Made by a program: the position numbers and the translations under genes. The notes beneath the pieces are model-generated. The model was not told the origin of the DNA. It saw nothing but the letters and a program-made list of their open reading frames with translations, and ran no database searches. This document shows positions 1-6,520 of a stretch of 7,277 nt of DNA, in pieces; the first letter of the stretch is position 1, and every line of letters starts with the position of its first letter. Origin of the DNA: Candidatus Omnitrophota bacterium (GTDB lineage Bacteria > Omnitrophota > Gorgyraeia > Gygaellales > Profunditerraquicolaceae); assembly GCA_028706895.1 (NCBI GenBank), contig JAQTVG010000045.1:1-7277 (forward strand). Reading direction: 5' to 3'.

Positions 1-327
1 TCTCCGGATCTTTGTGATATCAAAGGTGCCGTATTTCTCATAAATTCTAACAGCCAGGCTTACTGCCACAACCATAACTGCCATGCCTATAACTATCGTG
101 GTTAAAACTACCGATTGCGATAAAGGGTCAACCATATTCAGGACTTCCTGGTCCTTGGCCAATATGGGCGCGCGGCCGCCGGCGCGATAACCTGCCAGAA
201 TAAAAAACAAATTTACCGCATATTCAATAATTACCAGGCCTACGATTATCTTAATGATGTTTCTTTTTCTTAAAACGCAATAAAGCCCGACGCAAAACAA
301 CACCAGGCAAAGAAAATATAGACTCAT
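1..327 (-). CDS. mrpC: MrpC/MbhG (NuoK-like) Na+/H+ antiporter subunit; 3' end outside window
   Basis: The frame runs from ATG 327 to the left edge, giving 109 residues. MrpC proteins are usually about 110-120 residues, so little is missing. It has three helices: residues 2-19, 25-46 and 70-95. Strong family matches are GLVIIEYAVNLF (residues 30-41), GGRAPI, and VDPLSQSVVLTTIVIG (residues 66-81), corresponding to the MrpC VDPLPQALVLTAIVIG motif. NuoK of complex I is the distant homologue. An AGGAG site at 336-332, inside the end of mrpB, lies 4 bases before the ATG, and only one base separates the two genes. The next gene in an Mrp operon would be mrpD, just past the left edge. An acidic residue, E35, sits in the second helix near the position of the functional glutamate of NuoK. 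Confidence 0.93.
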   Translation of the reverse strand, partial: MSLYFLCLVLFCVGLYCVLRKRNIIKIIVGLVIIEYAVNLFFILAGYRAGGRAPILAKDQEVLNMVDPLSQSVVLTTIVIGMAVMVVAVSLAVRIYEKYGTFDITKIRR

Positions 328-328
328 T

Positions 329-760
329 TTACTCCTGCTCCTGCGTTAATAATACTAATGCCAGGAATATAACAAACAGCCCCGAACCCACCAAAACAGA
401 TATTGCAATATCGCAAAACGGGACAAGCCCTGCGCTAAAAAATGTTGAATGCCCATCCCGAAAACCCGGGGAATGCCCGGTTACAAAACCGCACACAGCC
501 AGTATCAGGAATATAAAAGCAGCAACCCCGCTCAAAAATATGCATTTTGCCTGATTTACCTTCTTAAGGGCCGTGTCCTTGCCGAAAGCAAGCATCAATT
601 GAACAAAAGAAAGCGTAATAATTACTCCTCCGGCAAAACCGCCGCCGGGCGAGATGTGCCCCTGCAACACGATATAAATACCATATACGAGTATAAGCCC
701 TACGGTCAACCGCGTAATAGTCTTAACAATCAGCGTCATTCCTGTTTGGTTATTTTTCAT
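329..760 (-). CDS. mrpB: MrpB/MbhF-type Na+/H+ antiporter subunit
   Basis: A 143-residue membrane protein with four predicted helices (about residues 18-33, 42-59, 73-93 and 112-138). The diagnostic motif is GHISPGGGFAGG at residues 34-45, matching the HxxPGGGFxGG loop of MrpB and the MrpA C-terminal domain. Length is normal for the family (about 140). It acts in the plasma membrane as part of the cation antiport unit joined to the hydrogenase. The ATG at 760 has AGGA a few bases upstream; the internal ATG at 739 has AGGA only one base away, too close to work. It overlaps the MbhD-MbhE gene by 11 bases and ends one base before mrpC. Confidence 0.93.
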   Translation of the reverse strand: MKNNQTGMTLIVKTITRLTVGLILVYGIYIVLQGHISPGGGFAGGVIITLSFVQLMLAFGKDTALKKVNQAKCIFLSGVAAFIFLILAVCGFVTGHSPGFRDGHSTFFSAGLVPFCDIAISVLVGSGLFVIFLALVLLTQEQE

Positions 761-1271
761 TAATCCTGCCGGTCTTTCTTGTAATTGCCAACACTGCGAT
801 TATGGCGGCAAAAAGAATTGCCGCTTCCCCCAAAGCGTCATAACTCCTGAAGTTTAAAGCAATGGCAGTAACTATATTTTTTAATCCTGTTTTTTCTAAA
901 CTATTCGCGATATATTCGCCGGATACCCTCATAACCGGCTCCCCGAAATTCGGCAACTCTTTTAAGGCAAAGGAAGCAAACGCCAGAAAACATACAACAA
1001 ATAAAGCCGTGGAAATGGTATTAAAAAACCAGCGGCCGTCTCGCACTAAAGGCAAATCTTTTTTTATTGTGGCGCGGATAAGGACAACAACGCATAAAAT
1101 CTCAACTACCAGCTGCGTGATTGCCAGGTTAGGCGCTTTAAGGATTAAAAAAGCAAGGCACAGCCCCAAGCCTACCGCGCTTAAGGATATTACGCTGGAG
1201 ATTAAATCCCTGGCTTCAACCGCCAAAACGCTGGCGAGAATCATGAATAACAGAATTAAATGCAGCTCCAT
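750..1271 (-). CDS. Fused MbhD-MbhE protein (MrpA C-terminal region, DUF4040 plus MbhE domain)
   Basis: A 173-residue membrane protein with about five helices. Residues 1-72 match the DUF4040/MbhD module of the MrpA C-terminus, with the motif APNLAITQLVVE (residues 46-57), including the conserved E57 within a helix. Residues 83-103 form a further helix. Residues about 130-165 match MbhE, with LNFRSYDALGEAAIL (R142, D145, E149), a hallmark of the MrpA end region. In Pyrococcus Mbh these are two separate genes; here one reading frame carries both. These parts build the Na+/H+ antiport path between MrpA/MrpD-like and MrpB/MrpC-like subunits. The ATG at 1271 has a GGGGA site about 4 bases upstream that begins right at the stop of the previous gene. 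It overlaps mrpB by 11 bases. Confidence 0.88.
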   Translation of the reverse strand: MELHLILLFMILASVLAVEARDLISSVISLSAVGLGLCLAFLILKAPNLAITQLVVEILCVVVLIRATIKKDLPLVRDGRWFFNTISTALFVVCFLAFASFALKELPNFGEPVMRVSGEYIANSLEKTGLKNIVTAIALNFRSYDALGEAAILFAAIIAVLAITRKTGRINEK

Positions 1272-1278
1272 ATATCCC

Positions 1279-2934
1279 CTATCTTGCTAATACGAAAAAC
1301 AAACCCATCATCCCCAGAAGCACCCATACTAAATAAGTAGACATTACGCCATTATGCAGATACTGCAAAAATTTACCTATCCCAAAAACTATAAATTTAC
1401 CCTGTTCGTAAATATCAAAGATACCACTCTCTGCTTTCTTGTAAATACTCCTTAAAATCCCAAAGTCCTCGACGGTATTATAAAATTCTGCCCCTGTAAC
1501 GGGTAAATCTTTTAATCCGGATGTTTCGCCGCCCACAAATACTCCATCGTCACGTAAAACAGGCTTTATGGCTTTGAGCTTAAATATAAATATTCCTAAA
1601 ACCAAACCTATAATAATAAGCAAAGTGGACAACCCCGCATACCATGTCCCTATAAAAGTTACGCCTTTTACCGCCGGGAATATAATGTATTTAAGAGGGA
1701 CCTGATAAGCAAACACTCCGAATACCACACAGATAACAGCCAGTACCAGGCAGGGCAACCACATCTTCCAGGAGACCTCTGTTTTTTCCTGCCCGGTTAT
1801 TTTGTTTGATTGCTGCCCTAAGAAAGTAGCGTGGATAAATTTCATAAAAACCGCAAGCGTCAGCCCTGAGCCAAACATCGCGGCAGACAGGCATAAAACT
1901 GTAATAATCCTTAAACCATAATTATTAACTTGTAATTGTTCAATTAAGCCCTGATAGACCATCCATTTTGAGACAAAGCCATTAAAAGGCGGCACTCCAG
2001 ATATAGAAAGGCTGGCTATAAGCGCCGATATATAGGTAAGCGGCATGGCTTTAGCAAGGCCGCCCAGTTCATTTAACTGGCTTGTCCTGGTACGGTATTC
2101 AACATTGCCGCTGGCAAAAAATTGGCAAGATTTATATGTAGCATGGTTAAACATATGAAATATCCCTCCGGCAATACCAACCGGATTGCCGGTACCTATG
2201 CCTAAAACCATATACCCGACCTGAGAAACCGTAGAATATCCCAGAAGCTTCTTCACGTTACCCTGGACCAGCGCCATCATTGCCGCGGCAACAATAGTAA
2301 AAGCACCGATAAGCATTAAGAATATATTTAAACCATCATTCATTATAAATAAATTCAGGGAGGCCCTTGCCAACAGGTAGATTCCCAGCAATTTATCAAG
2401 TGACGCCAACAGGTATGCCGCGACCGGAAGGGGCGCCTTTTCTGCGCATTCAGGAATCCAGGAATGAAATGGCATAGCGCCTGCCTTGGCAAAAGAACCT
2501 ATAGCAATACATAAATATGCCAGGTATGTAAGGCCGCTGGTGAATCCCAGCCGTACGTTATCCATCTGCATAGTACCGGTCAAATAATAAATTATGCCTA
2601 TGCCTAAAATCATAAGCGCATCAGACCCGCCTACAATAATAAAGCTCTTCTTGGCTATCATAGCGGCGTTCTCGCCCATATTTACAAGAAGATAAAGGGT
2701 AAATCCTAAAAATCCCCAAAATACCAGAAGAAAAATGAAATTATTAGATAAAACAGCTCCTATTGAGGCAATGGCAGTCAGGACGATACAAACATAATAC
2801 TTTATAAGCCCGCGCCTTTGGCTCATAAATCCGGAAGAATAAACTACAGTCAAGACAGAAAACAAAATGATGGCTAACGCTACAAAGCCATTCAGGGCGT
2901 CTATTTTGAATAAAGGATAGAAATGGTTCATCAT
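1279..2934 (-). CDS. NuoL/MrpA/MrpD-family ion-translocating membrane subunit, N-terminally short, with NuoL-like C-terminal helix
   Basis: A 551-residue polytopic protein of the proton-conducting antiporter family, predicted to move H+ or Na+ in the membrane arm. Visible family residues (numbered from ATG 2934): D105 in the TM6 region, K150 in FAKAGAMPFHSW (the TM7 lysine), K181 in LDKLLGIYLL, H260, H264 and K268 in FHMFNHATYK, and K323 in GFVSKW (the TM12 lysine). Two things are odd. The protein starts at KIDALNGF, aligning with the DGLS segment before TM3 of NuoL, so TM1-TM2 are missing. The TM5 glutamate is glycine (VFWGFLG, G74, versus WEGVG in NuoL). The C-terminus (residues about 480-551) carries an amphipathic stretch and a last helix (TYLVWVLLGMMGLFFVL), like the NuoL lateral arm. 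The ATG at 2934 gives an ATGA overlap with the PhoU-type stop. A longer frame to 3021 adds only polar residues inside the PhoU gene. Confidence 0.88.
   Translation of the reverse strand: MMNHFYPLFKIDALNGFVALAIILFSVLTVVYSSGFMSQRRGLIKYYVCIVLTAIASIGAVLSNNFIFLLVFWGFLGFTLYLLVNMGENAAMIAKKSFIIVGGSDALMILGIGIIYYLTGTMQMDNVRLGFTSGLTYLAYLCIAIGSFAKAGAMPFHSWIPECAEKAPLPVAAYLLASLDKLLGIYLLARASLNLFIMNDGLNIFLMLIGAFTIVAAAMMALVQGNVKKLLGYSTVSQVGYMVLGIGTGNPVGIAGGIFHMFNHATYKSCQFFASGNVEYRTRTSQLNELGGLAKAMPLTYISALIASLSISGVPPFNGFVSKWMVYQGLIEQLQVNNYGLRIITVLCLSAAMFGSGLTLAVFMKFIHATFLGQQSNKITGQEKTEVSWKMWLPCLVLAVICVVFGVFAYQVPLKYIIFPAVKGVTFIGTWYAGLSTLLIIIGLVLGIFIFKLKAIKPVLRDDGVFVGGETSGLKDLPVTGAEFYNTVEDFGILRSIYKKAESGIFDIYEQGKFIVFGIGKFLQYLHNGVMSTYLVWVLLGMMGLFFVLAR
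2929..2934 (-). promoter_or_regulatory. Translational coupling junction (ATGATGA, 4-base stop/start overlap)
   Basis: The TGA of the PhoU-type gene is embedded in two tandem ATG codons at the start of the antiporter subunit gene. No good Shine-Dalgarno site precedes it. This ties production of the antiporter subunit to translation of the PhoU-type gene and argues against the longer start at 3021. Confidence 0.6.
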
Positions 2935-3548
2935 TTTATCAGTAAGAGGCTCTTTGCAACCGCTTTTGTATGATGCGAAATTTGAGCTGTAAAATCCAGC
3001 AAGTTCAGGAACATGTTGCACGAGCGGGGTTCACATACCCCCAAAAATAACCTTTTAGTATGCGAATCCCTGTATTTCTTCGCGAGCCTGTCCACATGCC
3101 TTTCATCGCCTAAAATGCGCTTGGCAAAATTTTTGTCGCCGCTATCCAGCGCCTTTACCACATCATCCAGTTCAGCCTCTACCGCGCTGTATAAATGCTT
3201 GTATTCATTGACGGCGTCATCGTCAAAAAGAAGCTTCTCTTCAATTTTAATTTCAATACGCTCTACCATATCCTTGATATAATCCCCTATCTGCTCTAAA
3301 TCCAGGGCTATATTTGCGATACGCATAATATTCTTTTTGTCCTGGGTGTTTACATCCGTTTTAGATATTCCCGCAAAATAGGTAGCAATGGATTTCTCCG
3401 TATCATTAAGCTTCTGTTCATTTTTCAAAACCACGGCGAGTATATCCCGGTCGTGTTCCATAAATCCGGCGAATGTATCCTTAAGCATAGAAAGCGCAAG
3501 ATGCCCCATCTGGTTAAGCTGTTCTTTTACAGAAGATAAATTATCCAT
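2931..3548 (-). CDS. Stand-alone PhoU-domain protein (NptA C-terminal/DUF47-like)
   Basis: A 205-residue, all-helical, charged, soluble protein without signal peptide or membrane segments. It resembles the PhoU domain found at the C-terminus of bacterial Na+/phosphate cotransporters: alternating hydrophobic helices with HDRDILAVVLKNEQKLNDTEKSI (split here as residues 32-54) and the metal-site motif LDLEQIGDY (E85, D89). PhoU proteins bind metal clusters and regulate phosphate transport and signalling; no such partner gene is seen here. The second PhoU half (residues 115-200) has AQISHH where LERIGDH would be expected, so its metal site looks altered. It lies between the hydrogenase large subunit and the antiporter subunit, has a strong GAGGGG site 5 bases before its ATG, and overlaps the next gene by four bases. 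It is thus firmly part of the operon. A role in regulating or assembling the ion-pumping arm is inference only. Confidence 0.85.
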   Translation of the reverse strand: MDNLSSVKEQLNQMGHLALSMLKDTFAGFMEHDRDILAVVLKNEQKLNDTEKSIATYFAGISKTDVNTQDKKNIMRIANIALDLEQIGDYIKDMVERIEIKIEEKLLFDDDAVNEYKHLYSAVEAELDDVVKALDSGDKNFAKRILGDERHVDRLAKKYRDSHTKRLFLGVCEPRSCNMFLNLLDFTAQISHHTKAVAKSLLLIK

Positions 3549-3550
3549 AT

Positions 3551-3558
3551 GTCCCCTC
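3551..3558 (-). promoter_or_regulatory. Strong Shine-Dalgarno site (GAGGGGAC) for the PhoU-type gene
   Basis: This purine-rich site is centred about 7 bases before the ATG at 3548, in the only gap in the window larger than about 10 bases. It is one of the best ribosome-binding sites in the window and fixes the start of the PhoU-type gene. Confidence 0.6.
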
Positions 3559-3567
3559 GCCTTTAAC

Positions 3568-4755
3568 TTATGGTTTTTTTAACTTCGCAGTTTTTTCCTG
3601 AGAAAGCTTTATCAGGTCCCATCCGTCCATAATCTTTTTATCGGTGGCCTTATCCAGGACTATCAGCCTTTCAGTGCAGCAATAACATGGGTCAACCGCC
3701 GCCAAGGTAAGAGCTGCATCAGAGATAGTGCCGCCCACTGCCGCTACCTTATCAGAAGCTACATTCATATAGCTGGGAGCGCGGATCTTATGCCTGACCG
3801 GCCGGTTAGTGCCGTCGCTTTTTACATAATGAAAACACTCTCCCCTAGGCGCCTCAACCCTACCTATGCCTTCTCCGGGCGGGATATCTTTTATATCGGC
3901 GTCTATTTCGCCTTTAGGCATCTTATTCAAACATTGGCGTATAATGCTTATTGATTCGTACAACTCCAGAATCCGGACTGTTGTTTTGGCAAATACATCG
4001 CCATTTTTTTCTACAATCACATTCCAATCAACTCTATCGTATGCGCCGTAGGGCTCGTCCCTGCGCACATCTATGTTTATTCCCGAGGCCCTTGCCGTAG
4101 GCCCGACAGTGCACCAGTCAATCGCCTGTTCTTTAGTTAAAGTGCCGCAGCCTACAAGGCGCGCTTTTATTACCGGATCATCCATTACCGCTCCACGAAA
4201 CATATCTACTGCCGGAAGTAAATCATCCAGCGCCTTCTTTAATATGGGTATATCTTCGTCTCTTATGTCGCGGCGCACGCCTCCTATTTTACTCATCCCG
4301 TAATGATTACGGTTACCGCAAATCATTTCAAACATATCCAATACCGGCTCGCGGTATTTCCACGCCCACATCCAGACGGTATTATAACCGATAAAGTGGC
4401 CCGCCAACCCCAGCCACAATAAATGGCTGTGTATTCTTTGCAATTCATCAATGATTGTGCGTATGTAGAGCGCCCTCTCCGGAACTATGTTTGCCTCTCC
4501 GCCCAATATATCTTCAGCTGCCAGGACAAAAGCATAAGGATGGCTTGATGAGCAAATCCCGCAGATGCGTTCAACCAAAAATGCCACCTGGTCAAAGTGC
4601 TTATGTTCAGACAATTCTTCAATACCACGGTGCATATAACCGATAACTATATCAATATCAACGACTTTTTCCCCCTCTACATAAAGCCGGAAAAATTCCG
4701 GTTCTTCCTGTAAAGGATGATACGGGCCTATAGGTATGACAACTTTATGACTCAT
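3568..4755 (-). CDS. mbhL: Group 4 [NiFe] hydrogenase catalytic large subunit, NuoD/HycE/MbhL-like
   Basis: A 395-residue catalytic subunit that binds the NiFe(CN)2CO site and interconverts H2 with protons and electrons. Both nickel-binding cysteine pairs are present: RICGIC (C65, C68) and DPCYCCTER (C357, C360), with RGIE at residues 43-46 just upstream. Complex I NuoD lacks these cysteines, so this is a true hydrogenase and not a quinone-reducing subunit. After R363 there are 32 more residues starting LIVLD. E. coli HycE has a closely similar tail that its protease HycI removes after the equivalent arginine, so a maturation endopeptidase encoded elsewhere is expected if this tail is also cleaved. 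The ATG at 4755 has GAGG about 8 bases upstream and overlaps the NuoC-type gene by 11 bases. Only a 19-base gap separates it from the PhoU-type gene. Subgroup within group 4 cannot be settled by eye. Confidence 0.94.
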   Translation of the reverse strand: MSHKVVIPIGPYHPLQEEPEFFRLYVEGEKVVDIDIVIGYMHRGIEELSEHKHFDQVAFLVERICGICSSSHPYAFVLAAEDILGGEANIVPERALYIRTIIDELQRIHSHLLWLGLAGHFIGYNTVWMWAWKYREPVLDMFEMICGNRNHYGMSKIGGVRRDIRDEDIPILKKALDDLLPAVDMFRGAVMDDPVIKARLVGCGTLTKEQAIDWCTVGPTARASGINIDVRRDEPYGAYDRVDWNVIVEKNGDVFAKTTVRILELYESISIIRQCLNKMPKGEIDADIKDIPPGEGIGRVEAPRGECFHYVKSDGTNRPVRHKIRAPSYMNVASDKVAAVGGTISDAALTLAAVDPCYCCTERLIVLDKATDKKIMDGWDLIKLSQEKTAKLKKP

Positions 4756-5179
4756 GATTATGCCTCAACGGATATTTTCCTTCGGGCCACTCTTCAGCCA
4801 GAAGCAGCCGCGTTAAATTCGGATGGCCGGTAAAATTAATTCCCAGCAACTCCCACATCTCCCTCTCAATCCATTCAGCGCCCTTAAAAAGAGGCGCGAT
4901 AGAATCTATCTGCGGGTTCTTCTTGTCTTCTATTAAAGTTCGCACAGTAATAACTTGCCCTGCCTTATCAAAACTAAAGTGATACAGCACCTCTAAACCA
5001 GGCGGCGTATCCTGGCCCGTAGCGATAACAAACCTCAAACCCAAATCATTAAATAAAAACCCGGCTACTTCTCTAATATCTGCGGGATTGATAGAGAAAT
5101 ATATTCTTTTTGCAGAATGTTCCTGCCACCCGGTTATTTTTCCGGACAACTTATCTTTAATCTGGTCTATTATAGACAT
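4745..5179 (-). CDS. mbhK: NuoC-type 30 kDa subunit of group 4 hydrogenase, MbhK/EchD-like
   Basis: A 144-residue hydrophilic protein of the complex I 30 kDa family (NuoC; the N-terminal part of HycE). It binds the large and small subunits and has no cofactor of its own. The signature lies at residues 101-140: AEWIEREMWELLGI, then F-x-GHP and L-x-RLLL, and the EWPEGKYPLRH ending, matching the family's ExxxWDxxGI...GHP...DW...PLR motif. The N-terminal half (residues 20-85) fits the usual alpha/beta domain but is poorly conserved. The gene is separate from the large-subunit gene, unlike HycE where the two are fused, and overlaps it by 11 bases. The start ATG at 5179 follows a GAGGCG site about 10 bases upstream. 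Confidence 0.92.
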   Translation of the reverse strand: MSIIDQIKDKLSGKITGWQEHSAKRIYFSINPADIREVAGFLFNDLGLRFVIATGQDTPPGLEVLYHFSFDKAGQVITVRTLIEDKKNPQIDSIAPLFKGAEWIEREMWELLGINFTGHPNLTRLLLAEEWPEGKYPLRHNHES

Positions 5180-5604
5180 TATTTTTCGCCTCTTACTTTC
5201 TTGATTAACTTTACCAGGCCCGCAGTAATTGCTTCCGGCTTAGGAGGGCAGCCCGGGATATATACATCCACAGGAATTATCTCATCTACTGCGCAAGGAG
5301 AATTATAAGACTCCTGGAATATTATCCTCCCGCAAGCACAACCGCCTATTGCAACGACAAGGCAGGGCTTAGGCGCCTGGGAATAAAGCTTCTTCAGCCT
5401 TTCCTTAGTTTTATAGTTAGGCACCCCCGTTACCAGAAGCGCATCGGCATGGCGCACGCTGCCCACTAAAACTATCCCCAACCTCTCAATATCGTGCCTG
5501 GGCGTAAGAAGGTCCAGCGTCTCAATATCGCAATTGTTGCAGGGAGATGTCGCTGCGTGGAATACCCAGATTGACTTAGTCAGCGCCTTTAATTTAAGGT
5601 CCAT
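5179..5604 (-). CDS. mbhJ: Group 4 [NiFe] hydrogenase small subunit, NuoB/HycG/EchC/MbhJ-like
   Basis: A 141-residue soluble protein carrying the [4Fe-4S] cluster next to the NiFe site. The ligands can be seen: C22 and C25 in SPCNNCDIE, C89 in AIGGCACG, and C119 in the PGCPP motif. The CxxC form (CNNCDIE) is the hydrogenase version; complex I NuoB instead has adjacent cysteines (CCAIE). The stretch SVRHADALLVTG (residues 49-60) is another family signature. The length matches the short single-cluster small subunits of Ech and Mbh and not the larger three-cluster subunits of soluble hydrogenases. The gene starts one base after the NuoH-type stop, with a weak AGGG site, and its TAA stop overlaps the ATG of the NuoC-type gene by one base (TAATG). 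C91 and C104 are additional cysteines with no assigned role. Confidence 0.93.
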   Translation of the reverse strand: MDLKLKALTKSIWVFHAATSPCNNCDIETLDLLTPRHDIERLGIVLVGSVRHADALLVTGVPNYKTKERLKKLYSQAPKPCLVVAIGGCACGRIIFQESYNSPCAVDEIIPVDVYIPGCPPKPEAITAGLVKLIKKVRGEK

Positions 5605-5605
5605 T

Positions 5606-6520
5606 TTAATACCCTATTATCGCCAGGATAACCGCAATGACAGCCAAGGCCGTAACCGGCCCCCAGAAAAATCTCAATGCCTGGTCAATGCGTAAACGGG
5701 GATTAGTGTTTTTAATTAATATGACTACTACTAACAACGCGATATATTTACCGATTAACGCCAGCGGAGCCAAATTGCTCCCCCAGAATAAAATTACCAA
5801 TAATAATGGTATCGTGTAAAGCAGTATTGCTTTTGTTAATTTAAACATGGCTAATGCCGAGCCCGAATATTCAATAAGCGCGCCCGCCATTATTTCCTGT
5901 TCTGCCTCAGACATATCAAACGGCACAAAACATAATTTCGCCTGCATGCAGAATATGGCCGCGATAAATGCCAATGCCCCTGACCAGGATACTAAATTTG
6001 AGCCGAAATTTATCTGATGATTTAAAATTGAACCGAGTTGTATACCGCCTGATGATTTGATTATTACGGCGATTATGGATAATATAAACGGGAGCTCATA
6101 CCCTAAAACCAGCTTCATTTCTCTTGATGCGCCTATAGAGGCCAGCGGATTACGGGAACTGGATGCCCCGATTATTACTGATATGGCAGGAATAATTAAA
6201 AGATATACGACAACGATTAAATCGCCCGCAAAACTTGTTAAAGGCAAGCGCACGGTAACGCCTAAAATGGTCGCTACCAAAGCTGCGCTCAACAACCCTA
6301 AAAATGGAGAGAATAGAAAAGTTAATTTAGCGGCTCCCCGGGGTATAACTGTTTCCTTACCCAGCAATTTGACGATATCTACGAAGTTCTGATACCACGG
6401 CGGGCCCACGCGCCATTGTATGCGGGCGGTAACTTTTCTGTCAATCCAGCCTGCAATTAACCCTACACAGGCGCTAAACAAAAACCCCGGGAATATCAGA
6501 TAACTAAATAAAATCATCAT
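5606..6520 (-). CDS. mbhM: Membrane anchor subunit of group 4 [NiFe] hydrogenase, NuoH/HycD/EchB/MbhM-like
   Basis: A polytopic membrane protein of 304 residues, mostly hydrophobic with about eight helices. It is the subunit that docks the hydrophilic arm and links redox chemistry to ion movement. Family signatures are all present: DRKVTARIQWRVGP near residues 27-40 followed by KLLGKE, the conserved middle loop with SREMKLVLGYELP near residues 132-145, and the acidic stretch PFDMSEAEQE...EYSG near residues 200-220, matching the EAExE loop of NuoH. The frame runs up to an ATG at 6553, but that start has no ribosome-binding site and adds a basic 11-residue leader overlapping the ferredoxin gene. 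I prefer ATG at 6520, which shares four bases (ATGA) with the preceding stop. The ATG at 6517 is a second possibility. One base separates its stop from the small-subunit gene. Group 4 hydrogenase is favoured over true complex I because of the neighbouring large subunit. Confidence 0.93.
   Translation of the reverse strand: MMILFSYLIFPGFLFSACVGLIAGWIDRKVTARIQWRVGPPWYQNFVDIVKLLGKETVIPRGAAKLTFLFSPFLGLLSAALVATILGVTVRLPLTSFAGDLIVVVYLLIIPAISVIIGASSSRNPLASIGASREMKLVLGYELPFILSIIAVIIKSSGGIQLGSILNHQINFGSNLVSWSGALAFIAAIFCMQAKLCFVPFDMSEAEQEIMAGALIEYSGSALAMFKLTKAILLYTIPLLLVILFWGSNLAPLALIGKYIALLVVVILIKNTNPRLRIDQALRFFWGPVTALAVIAVILAIIGY
6515..6520 (-). promoter_or_regulatory. Translational coupling junction (ATGATGA, 4-base stop/start overlap)
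   Basis: The ferredoxin TGA stop lies inside two tandem ATG codons that start the NuoH-type gene. No clear Shine-Dalgarno sequence precedes it, so re-initiation by ribosomes finishing the ferredoxin gene is the likely way of starting. This decides the 6520 start over the longer 6553 one. Confidence 0.6.

Noticed and set aside
168..186. GC-rich near-palindromic stretch containing GCGGCCGC
   Set aside because: It is within the mrpC coding sequence and encodes a conserved-looking Ala/Gly/Arg-rich loop between helices; there is no T-tract or other sign of a terminator or site.
449..1290. Plus-strand open frames at 449-763 and 862-1290
   Set aside because: They are antisense to well-supported mrpB and MbhD-MbhE genes, and their translations are low-complexity and match no family I recognise.
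2935..3021. Longer N-terminus for the antiporter subunit, starting at ATG 3021
   Set aside because: The extra 29 residues are polar, lie wholly inside the PhoU-type gene and are unlike the family's first helix; ATG 2934 gives a clean four-base overlap.
4552..4755. Complex I (NADH:quinone oxidoreductase) identity for the B-C-D-H genes
   Set aside because: The large subunit has both NiFe-binding CxxC pairs and the small subunit has CxxC instead of adjacent cysteines, so a group 4 hydrogenase is the better call.
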